Assembly (NCBI GenBank): GCA_028281005.1
Contig: JANQKS010000009.1
Coordinates: forward strand, 1 to 41,597
DNA length: 41,597 nt
Direction: 5' to 3'
DNA from: Pseudomonadales bacterium
GTDB lineage: Bacteria > Pseudomonadota > Gammaproteobacteria > Pseudomonadales > Azotimanducaceae
Positions within the stretch are counted from its first letter, which is position 1. Each line of letters starts with the position of its first letter. The position numbers and the translations under genes are program-made. Positions 31,086 through 38,984 of the stretch are shown one piece after another. The notes beneath the pieces were generated by a model, which did not search any database, had not been told where the DNA came from, and saw nothing but the letters and a program-made list of their open reading frames with translations.

Positions 31086-31766
31086 TTGCAATACCATCTC
31101 ATCAGTTCCTTTACCTGACCCTGGGTGCAACGCGCCGTGATTGTGATGCGCGTGAAAAACGTCGAATTTGAAGTGGCCTATATTGATCTGCGCGACAAAC
31201 CGGATTGGTTTCTGCAGATTTCACCCCACGGCAAAGTGCCGGTGTTACAAGTCGACGAGCAGCCGTTGTTTGAATCCAACGCCATTGCCGAGTATTTGGA
31301 TGAGGTAGTGCCGCCACGATTGCACCCCGAGGATGCGCTGATGCGAGCGCGGCACCGGGCGTGGACAGATTTTGTGCCCACCTTTGCCAGCGGTTTAAGT
31401 GTGTATTACGCAAAATCCGCGGAAGAAGTGGAAACGCGCTTACCCCAGGCCCGCCAGCGTTTAGATAAACTCACCGAGGCGCTAGACGCCGACAAACAAC
31501 CCGGTGCGTTTTTTGGCGGTGACGAATTGTGTTTGGTGGACGCTGCGTATGCGCCATTCCTGCAGCGATTCCTGCTGGTGGAGCCATGGCTGCAGACCAG
31601 GTTGTTGGATGATTACCCGGCGGTGCTGGCCTGGGCCGAGGCACTATTACAGGACCCGCGCGTCCAAACGTCCGTATCGCCGAATTTTGAGGCTGAGTTT
31701 GTGAAAAACCTCAAGCGCCGCGGGGTGTATGCCGCGGCTTTGATGCCGGAGGTGTCGGCGGGTTGA
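31086..31766 (+). CDS. Glutathione S-transferase family protein, probable selenoprotein (Sec11 encoded by TGA 31116-31118)
   Basis: Read from TTG 31086, the frame gives MQYHLISSFT-U-PWVQRAVI, then VMRVKNVEFEVAYIDLRDKP, DWFLQISPHGKVPVLQV and LFESNAIAEYLDE: a complete GST thioredoxin-fold domain. The helical C-terminal domain follows (226 residues in all). The only interruption is TGA at codon 11, exactly where Cys-type GSTs have the catalytic cysteine of CPWVQR. GGAG lies 6 nt before the TTG. Downstream, ACGCGC (31130-31135) pairs with GCGCGT (31148-31153) around a 12-nt loop whose second base is G, consistent with a bacterial SECIS. The alternative start GTG 31125 would remove strand 1 and the active site and has no ribosome site. 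A nonsense mutation is the rival explanation. Confidence 0.82.
31119..31158 (+). promoter_or_regulatory. Candidate bacterial SECIS element
   Basis: A 6-bp perfect stem ACGCGC/GCGCGT encloses the 12-nt loop at 31136-31147 (CGTGATTGTGAT). The loop begins 17 nt after the TGA and has G at its second position. These values agree with the published bacterial SECIS model as I remember it (loop 16-37 nt from UGA, G in the first two loop bases). It lies within the coding region, as bacterial SECIS elements do, and would recruit SelB. Confidence 0.65.
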
Positions 31767-31776
31767 GGCAGGCTGT

Positions 31777-32280
31777 TCAGTCGCCGGCCAGCGCAAATTG
31801 ATAAATTCCCAGGGTTTCCTCGTCAAAACAAACAAACACCACCTCGTTTGGCAGCTTACCGCGCCAAGCACGGACGTTGTCCACGGCGATTTGGCACGCG
31901 GCTTGTTTGGGGTAGCCGTATACGCCGGTGCTGATGGCGGGAAACGCCATGCTGGAAATGTGGTGGTCGAGGGCTAGCTGCAAGCTGTTCTGGTAACACG
32001 CGGCAAGTAGCTCAGGCTCATTTTGGTCGCCACCGTGCCATATAGGGCCCACCGTATGGATGACGTGACGGGCGGGGAGCTGGAAGCCGGGGGTCATTTT
32101 AGCTGCGCCGGTTGCACAGCCATTTAAGCCACGGCAGTAAGCCAGCAGCTCTGGACCAGCGGCGCGATGGATTGCGCCATCCACACCGCCGCCGCCGAGC
32201 AGGCTGGAGTTGGCCGCATTCACAATGGCATCCATCGCTAAACTGGTGATGTCGGCAATTTTGGCCGTTATAGCTACCAT
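31777..32280 (-). CDS. Macrodomain protein (O-acetyl-ADP-ribose deacetylase-like)
   Basis: A 167-residue macrodomain. The ADP-ribose-binding motifs are clear: [20 protein letters not shown] followed by IHRAAG, the VIHTVGPIW strand, and [13 protein letters not shown] for the phosphate loop. This is the MacroD/YmdB type, which removes acetyl or ADP-ribose groups from ADP-ribosylated molecules. I chose ATG 32280, which begins directly at the domain; the longer open frame runs over the divergent Nudix gene. It converges on the GST gene with 10 bp between. Nudix and macrodomain genes side by side suggest shared nucleotide or ADP-ribose housekeeping (inference). Confidence 0.92.
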   Translation of the reverse strand: MVAITAKIADITSLAMDAIVNAANSSLLGGGGVDGAIHRAAGPELLAYCRGLNGCATGAAKMTPGFQLPARHVIHTVGPIWHGGDQNEPELLAACYQNSLQLALDHHISSMAFPAISTGVYGYPKQAACQIAVDNVRAWRGKLPNEVVFVCFDEETLGIYQFALAGD

Positions 32281-32337
32281 ACCAAGGCGTTTAGCACGTA
32301 CCCTTCCGCATCGACAAAAAGTCAGTAAGGAGCCAGT

Positions 32338-32868
32338 TTGTCCCGATCTGCGGTTTGCCTCAATACCCCGTGGTATGCCGCCTGGCAGCCCGAATTTATC
32401 GGCACGTTGTTGTTTGTGCGGCGGGACGATGAAGTGCTGCTCATACACAAGAAAACCGGCCATGGGGCCGGCCGCGTCAACGCCCCCGGCGGCAAGCTTG
32501 AACCGGGAGAAGGGGTGGTGGCTTGTGCCTGCCGTGAAACCCTCGAAGAAGTGGGGGTGCATGCGGTTGATGCTCGGGTGGGTGTGGAAATGCGTTTTGT
32601 CGAACGCAACGGGCCACAGTGGCTGGGATTTGCCCTAACCGCGCAGCAATTTAGCGGCACCCCCAAGGAGACGCGGGAGGCAATTCCGTTCTGGTGCCCG
32701 GTGAAAGACATTCCCTATGCTGATATGTGGCCGGATGACGCCATCTGGCTGCCGCGTCTGCTGGGGCAGACGCCGAACCCGCCGCTGGTGGGCAATTTCC
32801 TGTTTGACAACGAACAGCTACTTGAACATCAGTTTGTCGAATGCGACTCTATCTGGTCGCAGTTTTAG
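32338..32868 (+). CDS. Nudix hydrolase (MutT/MTH1-like)
   Basis: A 176-residue protein containing a perfect Nudix box, [20 protein letters not shown] followed by EVGV (G-x5-E-x7-R-E-x2-E-E-x-G). Context such as [12 protein letters not shown]-type phrasing and [20 protein letters not shown] resembles MTH1-type purine NTP sanitising enzymes, which hydrolyse oxidised nucleotides to monophosphates, though the substrate is not certain. The start TTG 32338 is well supported by TAAGGAG 5 nt upstream. It begins a plus-strand operon: the LLM gene follows after 14 bp and the carboxylase after a further 16 bp. Confidence 0.9.
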   Translation: MSRSAVCLNTPWYAAWQPEFIGTLLFVRRDDEVLLIHKKTGHGAGRVNAPGGKLEPGEGVVACACRETLEEVGVHAVDARVGVEMRFVERNGPQWLGFALTAQQFSGTPKETREAIPFWCPVKDIPYADMWPDDAIWLPRLLGQTPNPPLVGNFLFDNEQLLEHQFVECDSIWSQF

Positions 32869-32882
32869 GGGAGAAGGGAAGC

Positions 32883-33791
32883 ATGCGGATTGGCATCTCG
32901 ATTTGCTCAAACTATCGGGTCGATGATCCGCGCACAGGCGCGCGCTACATGATCGAGCGCGCCGCGGCTGCGCGTGACGCTGATCTGGATTCCCTGTTTG
33001 TGGGTGACCATCACGCCACCCCCACAGCCTACTATCAGAACAACGCCATTTTAGGCCGCCTGTTGGCGGAGTGGGGTAACAAACCGGCCGGTGCATTGTA
33101 TCTCTTGCCGTTGTGGAATCCGGTGCTATTGGCGGAACAAGTCGGCACGTTGGCAGCCATCGCTTCCGGGCGTTTCATCATGCAGTGTGCGCTGGGTGGC
33201 GAACCTGCGCAGAGTGCTGCCCTCGGCACAGACATCAAACAAAGGGTGCCGATGTTTGAAGATGCGTTGGCCATCATGCAAGCACTGTGGCGGGGTGAAA
33301 CGGTGACACACGAGCGTTTTTGGAATATTCGCGAAGCGCGCATCAATCCCGTTCCGGTAGAGCCGGTCGAAGTTTGGATTGGATCTACCGCGGCGCCGGC
33401 TATCCAGCGCACCGCGCGTTTGGCCGAAGGCTGGCTGGCCTCACCCGGAATGGGGCTTGAGGGGGCGGTGCGCCAATTAAATCAATATCGGCAAGCGTGT
33501 GCGGAGCATCAGCGCACGCCTACGGCGGTAGCCATTCGCCGGGACATCTACATCGGTGCAACTTCCCAACAAGCCACCGCAGTGAAACAACATTACTTAA
33601 GCCGCGGCTACCGCGGCTTTGGTGAAGATGCGCTAATGACTGGTTCGGTCGGCGAGGTGGCGGACATGATGGCGGCTTTCGAAGAGGCCGGTTATACCGA
33701 CATCATCGTGCGCAACATGCACACAGACCAAGCGGAAGCGTTGGCGACCATCGAACGTTTAGCGGATGTGAAACGCCAGTTAGCAGTTTAA
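32883..33791 (+). CDS. LLM-class flavin-dependent oxidoreductase (luciferase-like)
   Basis: A 302-residue TIM-barrel flavoprotein. Features include MRIGISICSNYR at the first strand, DSLFVGDHHA (the conserved histidine pair near the flavin), LWNPVLLAEQVGTLAAIASG, EDALAIMQALWRGE, VWIGSTAAPAIQRTARLAEG, and SVGEVADMMAAFEEAGYTDI. These fit the bacterial luciferase/F420-dependent superfamily. Whether FMN or F420 is used, and the substrate, cannot be decided. ATG 32883 has a purine-rich GGGGAGAAGGGAA upstream; the in-frame ATG 32841 lies inside the Nudix gene and is rejected. It is flanked by the Nudix and carboxylase genes in one operon. Confidence 0.92.
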   Translation: MRIGISICSNYRVDDPRTGARYMIERAAAARDADLDSLFVGDHHATPTAYYQNNAILGRLLAEWGNKPAGALYLLPLWNPVLLAEQVGTLAAIASGRFIMQCALGGEPAQSAALGTDIKQRVPMFEDALAIMQALWRGETVTHERFWNIREARINPVPVEPVEVWIGSTAAPAIQRTARLAEGWLASPGMGLEGAVRQLNQYRQACAEHQRTPTAVAIRRDIYIGATSQQATAVKQHYLSRGYRGFGEDALMTGSVGEVADMMAAFEEAGYTDIIVRNMHTDQAEALATIERLADVKRQLAV

Positions 33792-33807
33792 GTTTAAGCG
33801 GGGAACC

Positions 33808-36800
33808 ATGAAGAAGTTATTGATCGCCAATCGCGGTGAGATTGCCATTCGTATTAGCAGAGCAGCCCAGGAGTTGGGGATCGAGACGGTGGCCATATAC
33901 CCTCAAGATGACGCTGCTTCGCTACATGTCCAAAAGGCTGACCATACCCTTGAGCTGCAGGGCAAAGGTGCGGCCGCGTATTTAGACATCGAACAAATAG
34001 CACAGCTTGCAAACGACGCAGGTTGCGACGCTGTCCACCCGGGTTACGGTTTCCTCAGCGAAAACGCAGCGTTTGCCCAAGCGGTTATAGATGCTGGCTT
34101 AACATTTGTGGGTCCGGGCGTAGATGCGTTAACCACCTTTGGCGACAAAGCCAAGGCGCGCACCTTGGCAGAACAGCTTGGTGTACCGGTGCTGGCCGGG
34201 CTATCGCACGCGGTCAGCGAAGATCAAGCACGTGAATTCTTCACCGCCCACAGCGGCACCGGCATCATCATCAAAGCGCTGGCCGGAGGCGGCGGTCGGG
34301 GTATGCGGGTGGTGCAATCGCCGGCGGAATTGGCTGATGCGTACGCGCGTGCCGCGTCTGAAGCAAACGCTGCGTTTGGCTCGGCAGAAGTTTACGTTGA
34401 GCAGTTTGTTGAGAACGCGCAACACGTCGAGGTGCAAATTTTAGGTGACGGCAGCGGCGGCGTTAGCCATCTGTGGGAGCGCGAGTGCAGTGCCCAGCGG
34501 CGTCATCAGAAGCTGGTGGAGATTGCACCCAGCCCGGGTTTGGACGACGCCACCCGTCAGGCGGTGTGTGCAGCCGCCGTTAGCTTGGCGGAGGCGGTGC
34601 AATACAAAGGCCTGGGTACCATCGAATTTCTAGTGGATGCTGACACGCGCAGCTTTTATTTCATGGAAGCGAATGCGCGCTTGCAGGTGGAACACACGGT
34701 CACCGAAGAGGTCACCGGCATCGACCTGGTGCAAGCGCAGCTGCGCGTGGCGGCGGGTGCGAGCCTCCGTGACTTGGGGTTGTTGCAGGCGGATGTGCCG
34801 GCGCCGCGTGGCCACGCGATACAACTGCGCGTCAACATGGAGACCATGGACGCCGACGGCAACGTCAAACCCACCGGTGGACGTTTGGCTCGTTTTGAAG
34901 TGCCTACCGGGCCGGGTCTGCGTACGGATACCTACGGCTACAGCGGATATACCACCAATCCCAACTACGATTCGCTGTTGGCCAAGCTGATTGTGAGCTC
35001 ACCCAGCACCCAATTTGCGGACTGTGTGCGGCGGGCGCAGCGCGCGCTAAACGATTTTGCCATTGAAGGGGTGTCCACCAATCTGGACTTTCTGCTGCGC
35101 CTCATCAGCCATAAGGCGTTTGTGGCGGGTGCGGTCACCACTCGGTTTGTAGATGAGCACGTTGCCGACCTGGTGGGTACCACCGAGGCGCAAGCGGCCA
35201 ACGCCGATGCTGCGCTGGCTGGCGTCAAGGTGGATCCGCGCGATCCGTTGGCGGTGCTTGAACATGGCAAGTCCGGCGCCATGGCTGGCGCGGATGGTCC
35301 CACAGTGCTGGCCTTGGTGGAGGCGGACCTGCCGCCGGGGGTGGCAGCCATCACAGCGCCCATGCAAGGTACGGTGGTCAGTTTCGAGGTGCAGCCGGGG
35401 GACGCAGTCTTTAACGGTATGCTGGTCATCATTATGGAAGCCATGAAGATGGAGCATGAAATCCGCGCCGAGGTCAGCGGGGTGGTTGACCGTCTCGGCG
35501 TGGCGCCGGGCGATGCGGTATTTGAAGGTCATCCGCTCATTTACCTGCAGGAAGGTGAAGTAGCGGCTGCCGGTGAAGAAGACGCTGCCGAGCTTGACTT
35601 AGACTACATCCGTCCCGATTTGCAGGAAGTGCTGGACCGCAAGGCCGCGGGTTACGATGAAAGTCGGCCTCAAGCTGTGGCCAAGCGCCGCAAAACCGGA
35701 CATCGAACCGCGCGCGAAAACGTCGCCGACCTGTGTGACGAGGGTACCTTTGTGGAATACGGCTCTGTAGTGCTTGCGGGCCAGCGTCGGCGTCGCTCGA
35801 TCGAAGATCTCATCGAAAACACCACCGGTGACGGCATGGTGTGTGGGCTTGGCCAGGTGAACGGCAGCCTGTTTCCGGAACACAAGGCGCGCACCATGAT
35901 CATGTCTTATGACTACATGGTGCTGGCCGGAACCCAGGGCATGAAAAACCACGCCAAAAAGGACCGCTTGTTTGAGGTGGCGGAACACTATCGTTTGCCG
36001 ACGGTGCTGTTCGCCGAAGGCGGCGGTGGGCGCCCGGGTGATACCGACGGTTCCGGTGTGGCCGGGCTCGATTGTTGGGCTTTTACCTTCTTTGCGCGTC
36101 TCTCAGGCCTGGTGCCGATTGTTGGCATCACCACCGGCCGTTGTTTTGCGGGTAACGCGGTGTTATTGGGCTGCTGCGATGTCATCATCGCCACCGAAGG
36201 CTCCAATATAGGCATCGGTGGGCCGGCGATGATCGAAGGCGGCGGATTAGGTGTGTTCCGCCCGGAAGAGGTAGGCCCGATGGACGTACAGGTGCCCAAC
36301 GGCGTCGTCGATATAGCGGTCAAGGATGAAGCCGAGGCGGTGGCCAAAGCCAAACAGTACCTGTCATATTTCCAAGGCAGCGTGGCCGAGTGGGAAGCAC
36401 CCGATGAACGTAAGCTGCGCTTCATCGTGCCGGAAAACCGACTGCGTTATTACGACATGCGCGAGGTCATCCGCGGCATCGCTGATGTGGATTCTGTGTT
36501 GGAGCTACGTCCCGACTGGGGTGTCGGCATCATTACCTGTTTTATCCGGGTAGAAGGCCGCCCCATGGGTTTGATAGCCAACAATCCGGCGCACCTGTCC
36601 GGCGCTATTGATGCGGACGGCGGCGACAAAGGCACGCGCTTTATGCAGCTGTGTGATGCGTTTGATATACCGATCCTGTCTCTGTGTGATTGCCCCGGCA
36701 TCATGGTGGGGCCAGAGGTGGAGAGGACGGCCGTGGTGCGCCACGCGGCACGCATGTTTGTGACCAGTGCGAATATCGACGTACCGTTGATGACCATTGT

Positions 36801-37164
36801 TACCCGCAAAGGTTATGGCCTGGGCGCGCAAGCCATGGCCGGCGGCAGTTTTAAAGCACCGTTGTTTTGTGTCACCTGGCCTACGGGTGAATTTGGCGGT
36901 ATGGGTTTGGAAGGGGCGGTAAAACTGGGTTTCCGCAAAGAACTGGAAGCCATCGAAGACCCCGAGGAGCGTATCGAGGCGTATGAACGTATGGTGGCGG
37001 ACAGCTACCAGCGCGGCAAGGCGGTGAATATGGCTTCACACTTTGAGCTGGATGACGTCATCGACCCGGCAGACAGCCGTAAATGGATCGCTGCTGCACT
37101 GCGTTCGGTGCCAGAGACACCCCGGCGTGCGGGCAAGAAGCGCCCCAATGTGGATACCTGGTAG
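33808..37164 (+). CDS. Single-chain biotin-dependent acyl-CoA carboxylase (BC-BCCP-CT fusion)
   Basis: An 1118-residue multidomain enzyme. Residues 1-450 are a biotin carboxylase: KKLLIANRGEIAIRISRAAQ, HPGYGFLSENAAFAQ, the ATP-grasp loop GGGGRGM, and FMEANARLQVEHTVTEE. Residues about 505-585 are a biotinyl domain with EAMKMEHE, biotin attached at K547. Residues about 610-1100 are a carboxyltransferase with both crotonase halves (NTTGDGMVCGLGQVNGSLFP; FAEGGGGRPGDT; CDCPGIMVGPEVERT; TRKGYGLGAQAMAGGSFKAP). The architecture equals that of single-chain long-chain acyl-CoA carboxylases, which carboxylate the alpha carbon of acyl-CoAs. The substrate is not readable. It is the last gene of its operon, followed by an intrinsic terminator. 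Confidence 0.95.
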   Translation: MKKLLIANRGEIAIRISRAAQELGIETVAIYPQDDAASLHVQKADHTLELQGKGAAAYLDIEQIAQLANDAGCDAVHPGYGFLSENAAFAQAVIDAGLTFVGPGVDALTTFGDKAKARTLAEQLGVPVLAGLSHAVSEDQAREFFTAHSGTGIIIKALAGGGGRGMRVVQSPAELADAYARAASEANAAFGSAEVYVEQFVENAQHVEVQILGDGSGGVSHLWERECSAQRRHQKLVEIAPSPGLDDATRQAVCAAAVSLAEAVQYKGLGTIEFLVDADTRSFYFMEANARLQVEHTVTEEVTGIDLVQAQLRVAAGASLRDLGLLQADVPAPRGHAIQLRVNMETMDADGNVKPTGGRLARFEVPTGPGLRTDTYGYSGYTTNPNYDSLLAKLIVSSPSTQFADCVRRAQRALNDFAIEGVSTNLDFLLRLISHKAFVAGAVTTRFVDEHVADLVGTTEAQAANADAALAGVKVDPRDPLAVLEHGKSGAMAGADGPTVLALVEADLPPGVAAITAPMQGTVVSFEVQPGDAVFNGMLVIIMEAMKMEHEIRAEVSGVVDRLGVAPGDAVFEGHPLIYLQEGEVAAAGEEDAAELDLDYIRPDLQEVLDRKAAGYDESRPQAVAKRRKTGHRTARENVADLCDEGTFVEYGSVVLAGQRRRRSIEDLIENTTGDGMVCGLGQVNGSLFPEHKARTMIMSYDYMVLAGTQGMKNHAKKDRLFEVAEHYRLPTVLFAEGGGGRPGDTDGSGVAGLDCWAFTFFARLSGLVPIVGITTGRCFAGNAVLLGCCDVIIATEGSNIGIGGPAMIEGGGLGVFRPEEVGPMDVQVPNGVVDIAVKDEAEAVAKAKQYLSYFQGSVAEWEAPDERKLRFIVPENRLRYYDMREVIRGIADVDSVLELRPDWGVGIITCFIRVEGRPMGLIANNPAHLSGAIDADGGDKGTRFMQLCDAFDIPILSLCDCPGIMVGPEVERTAVVRHAARMFVTSANIDVPLMTIVTRKGYGLGAQAMAGGSFKAPLFCVTWPTGEFGGMGLEGAVKLGFRKELEAIEDPEERIEAYERMVADSYQRGKAVNMASHFELDDVIDPADSRKWIAAALRSVPETPRRAGKKRPNVDTW

Positions 37165-37189
37165 GGCCGCTCCGAACATTTCCAAATAA

Positions 37190-37211
37190 TTGCGACGTTC
37201 GTCGCAACCTT
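37190..37211 (+). terminator. Rho-independent terminator after the acyl-CoA carboxylase operon
   Basis: TTGCGAC, a GTTC tetraloop, GTCGCAA (37190-37207) form a perfect hairpin followed by CCTTTTC, 25 bp after the stop codon. Confidence 0.75.
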
Positions 37212-37555
37212 TTCTCGCGCTTGTGCATCTTATGTTTAAGAAGGTGTAAGAGGGTGTAAGAGCGGGCTTTCAACGCGTAGCTGTTTTAGCTGATGCAGGC
37301 CTGGGCGTTTAGCCCTGGGTCTGTGACTGCCAGCATCATAAGCTGTGTAGGTTCGCTTGTTGGCCAGCAGGCGCTGACAGACGCAGACGGGTGCGGATGA
37401 AATATCCACAACAGCAAAACTAAAACCCGGCGCTTTGCGACATAGACAGTAGCCAGGCAACACCTATAAAGGTTGCGGGCTAATAAGTGTTATGTGGCGC
37501 GACAAAGCTGAATGTACTGTCGCGCGAAACGAAAATCGACATGGAGTTGTCCCCA
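37212..37555. other. Intergenic region upstream of the UrcA-family gene
   Basis: No convincing gene is present; the minus-strand frame at 37236-37463 looks random. It contains a direct repeat GGTGTAAGAG x2 near 37241-37262. The AT-rich stretch near 37465-37500 (TATAAAGG, TAATAAG) may hold the promoter of the following gene, but no full consensus is seen. Confidence 0.4.
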
Positions 37556-37897
37556 ATGAAGAGTTTAGCGATAGCAGTGGTAGGAGTCGTGGGTGTGGTT
37601 GGTTTGGGTTCGGACACTGCCTTGGCGGCGGACGAATACCAGCTCGCTTACAGCAAGCAGGAACTTGCCAATGCACAAAGCGTGCAAGCGCTGCATGCGC
37701 GCGTGTTGCGCACCGCCCAAGATTTTTGTCCCAGTTATTTCGAAGTGCGCGATCTACGCCGGGTGCGCGGCTGTGTGCAAGAGGTGGCGGACGATTTGGT
37801 CTCGAAGATTGATCATCCGCGGTTGACCAGCCTACACAGCGGCGAAAACCGGGTGCGTCTGGCTGGCTCTGCAGCGGCGGTGGATGACAACAGCTAG
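37556..37897 (+). CDS. UrcA-family periplasmic protein
   Basis: A 113-residue secreted protein. The signal peptide is MKSLAIAVVGVVGVVGLGS followed by DTALA. The mature part reads DEYQLAYSKQELANAQSVQA, LHARVLRTAQDFC, then RVRGCVQEVADDLVSKI, giving the UrcA pattern: Y-S-x-x-E-L, a helix with L-x-x-R-x-x-x-x-A-x-x-x-C, and a second cysteine that probably forms a disulfide. Function is unknown. I chose ATG 37556 since GGAG lies 9 nt upstream; ATG 37541 is a possible longer start. It is followed by a strong terminator. Confidence 0.75.
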   Translation: MKSLAIAVVGVVGVVGLGSDTALAADEYQLAYSKQELANAQSVQALHARVLRTAQDFCPSYFEVRDLRRVRGCVQEVADDLVSKIDHPRLTSLHSGENRVRLAGSAAAVDDNS

Positions 37898-37904
37898 TTT
37901 ATGC

Positions 37905-37956
37905 GGCCCAGCTTAAAGTAAGCCGTCCCCAACCGGTTTTAGGCTGGGCCTTTTTT
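37905..37956 (+). terminator. Strong Rho-independent terminator after the UrcA-family gene
   Basis: GGCCCAGC (37905-37912) pairs with GCTGGGCC (37943-37950); allowing G-U pairs, the stem extends inward by about 6 more pairs. It is followed immediately by TTTTTT. Confidence 0.85.
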
Positions 37957-38007
37957 CCTTTTTTCCTTTTTTCCTTTTTTCCTTTTTCCCTTTTTCTTTT
38001 TTTCTCT
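37949..38007 (+). repeat. 59-nt pure pyrimidine tract with CCTTTTTT tandem units
   Basis: An uninterrupted run of C and T: several near-identical CCTTTTTT units followed by decaying copies (CCTTTTT, CCCTTTTT, CTTTTTTT, CTCT). It starts in the terminator stem and extends the U-tract far beyond the 6-8 nt needed. It lies 37 bp before the stop end of the converging PhyH gene. Confidence 0.9.
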
Positions 38008-38043
38008 GATGCTGTCTGCTTTTTTGCAGCATTTCGAGCTGCG

Positions 38044-38940
38044 TTACAGCTGCTCCGCTTCGGAAAAATCGATACTTTCTCCGCTAGTAGAGGCGAGGCT
38101 TGCGCCCGAGCGCGGCAACCGTCCCAAAATCACTTCCGGCGGCAATATATCCGAATCTCCGCCGACCCCTTCCGGATCACTATAGTAGCCAAGCGCGTAG
38201 GTGCCTTGGGTGTAACCGAGCAGTTCTTGTAGTTCAGGGTCCAGGTCTTTGGCGATGTGCGGCGGACACGACAAGTACTGATTCTCCTCGGTACGTAGCC
38301 AGCCGAGCGTGTAGGTCAGGTTTAATCCCAGGCGGGCGCTGTTGGAGCGGTTTTCTCCACCGCTGTGCAGCACGCTGCCGGAGTAGATGAAGACCGAACC
38401 GGCGCTCATTTCGGCTTGGATGACCTGCTCGGGCTCGGCGCGCCGGTCCCATTCCCATTTGTGGCTGCCTGGTACGCAGCGGGTAGCACCGTTTTCTATA
38501 GTAAAATCCGTGAGAGCCCAGATGGTATTAAACTGCGGTTCGATTTCCCGTGGTATGTGATTACCCCAAGCCAAACGGTCGCGGTGGATAGGCTGCGCCG
38601 GATTGCCGGGGTTGATGTGAATGGTCTGGGTGAGGTGCAGCAGGATTTTATCGGTGTAAGGACCCAGGAACTGCTTGGCTGCTTCGAGCACCTGCGGGTG
38701 CAAAATCAAGTCGCGACAGGTTGGTGTGCGCGCTACCAGTGCGCCGGTGCGTTGTGTGTGCCGTCCGGTGAAGTCGTCGCGACCCATTGGCGTGGCGTCG
38801 ATATAAGGTGTTAGTTCAGCCACCAGTTGCTCAAGGGTTGCGGTGTTGATGGCACCTTCCACAATGGCGGCGCCGTCCTGTTCCACGGCGGCGACGATGT
38901 CTTCTGCGGTGGCTTGCGGGGGCAATGTTTGTAATGGCAT
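38044..38940 (-). CDS. Phytanoyl-CoA dioxygenase (PhyH)-family Fe(II)/2-oxoglutarate oxygenase
   Basis: A 298-residue protein of the PhyH family. The iron-binding facial triad is visible as H119 and D121 in PIHRDRLAWG and the distal H192 in GSVLHSGGENRS; the following NSARLGLNLTYTLGWLR contains the arginine expected to bind 2-oxoglutarate. The N-terminal AIVEGAINTATLEQLVAELT is the typical start helix. It hydroxylates an unactivated carbon of an unknown substrate. ATG 38940 has GAGG 7 nt upstream; the 10-residue longer TTG start is less likely. It is divergent from the MFS gene with 44 bp between, suggesting shared control and perhaps a transported substrate. Confidence 0.92.
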   Translation of the reverse strand: MPLQTLPPQATAEDIVAAVEQDGAAIVEGAINTATLEQLVAELTPYIDATPMGRDDFTGRHTQRTGALVARTPTCRDLILHPQVLEAAKQFLGPYTDKILLHLTQTIHINPGNPAQPIHRDRLAWGNHIPREIEPQFNTIWALTDFTIENGATRCVPGSHKWEWDRRAEPEQVIQAEMSAGSVFIYSGSVLHSGGENRSNSARLGLNLTYTLGWLRTEENQYLSCPPHIAKDLDPELQELLGYTQGTYALGYYSDPEGVGGDSDILPPEVILGRLPRSGASLASTSGESIDFSEAEQL

Positions 38941-38984
38941 GAGGTGGCCTCGCTGAGGTTTGTTTTTCAAATTACGTGAAATAG

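Noticed and set aside
31125-31766. GST gene starting at GTG 31125 (213 aa) as an ordinary complete protein
   Set aside because: This start removes the first beta strand and the catalytic position of the thioredoxin fold and has no ribosome-binding site; reading through the TGA from TTG 31086 restores a full family N-terminus.
37236-37463. 75-codon minus-strand frame upstream of the UrcA-family gene
   Set aside because: Cys/Pro/Arg-rich translation without domain features or ribosome site; likely chance.
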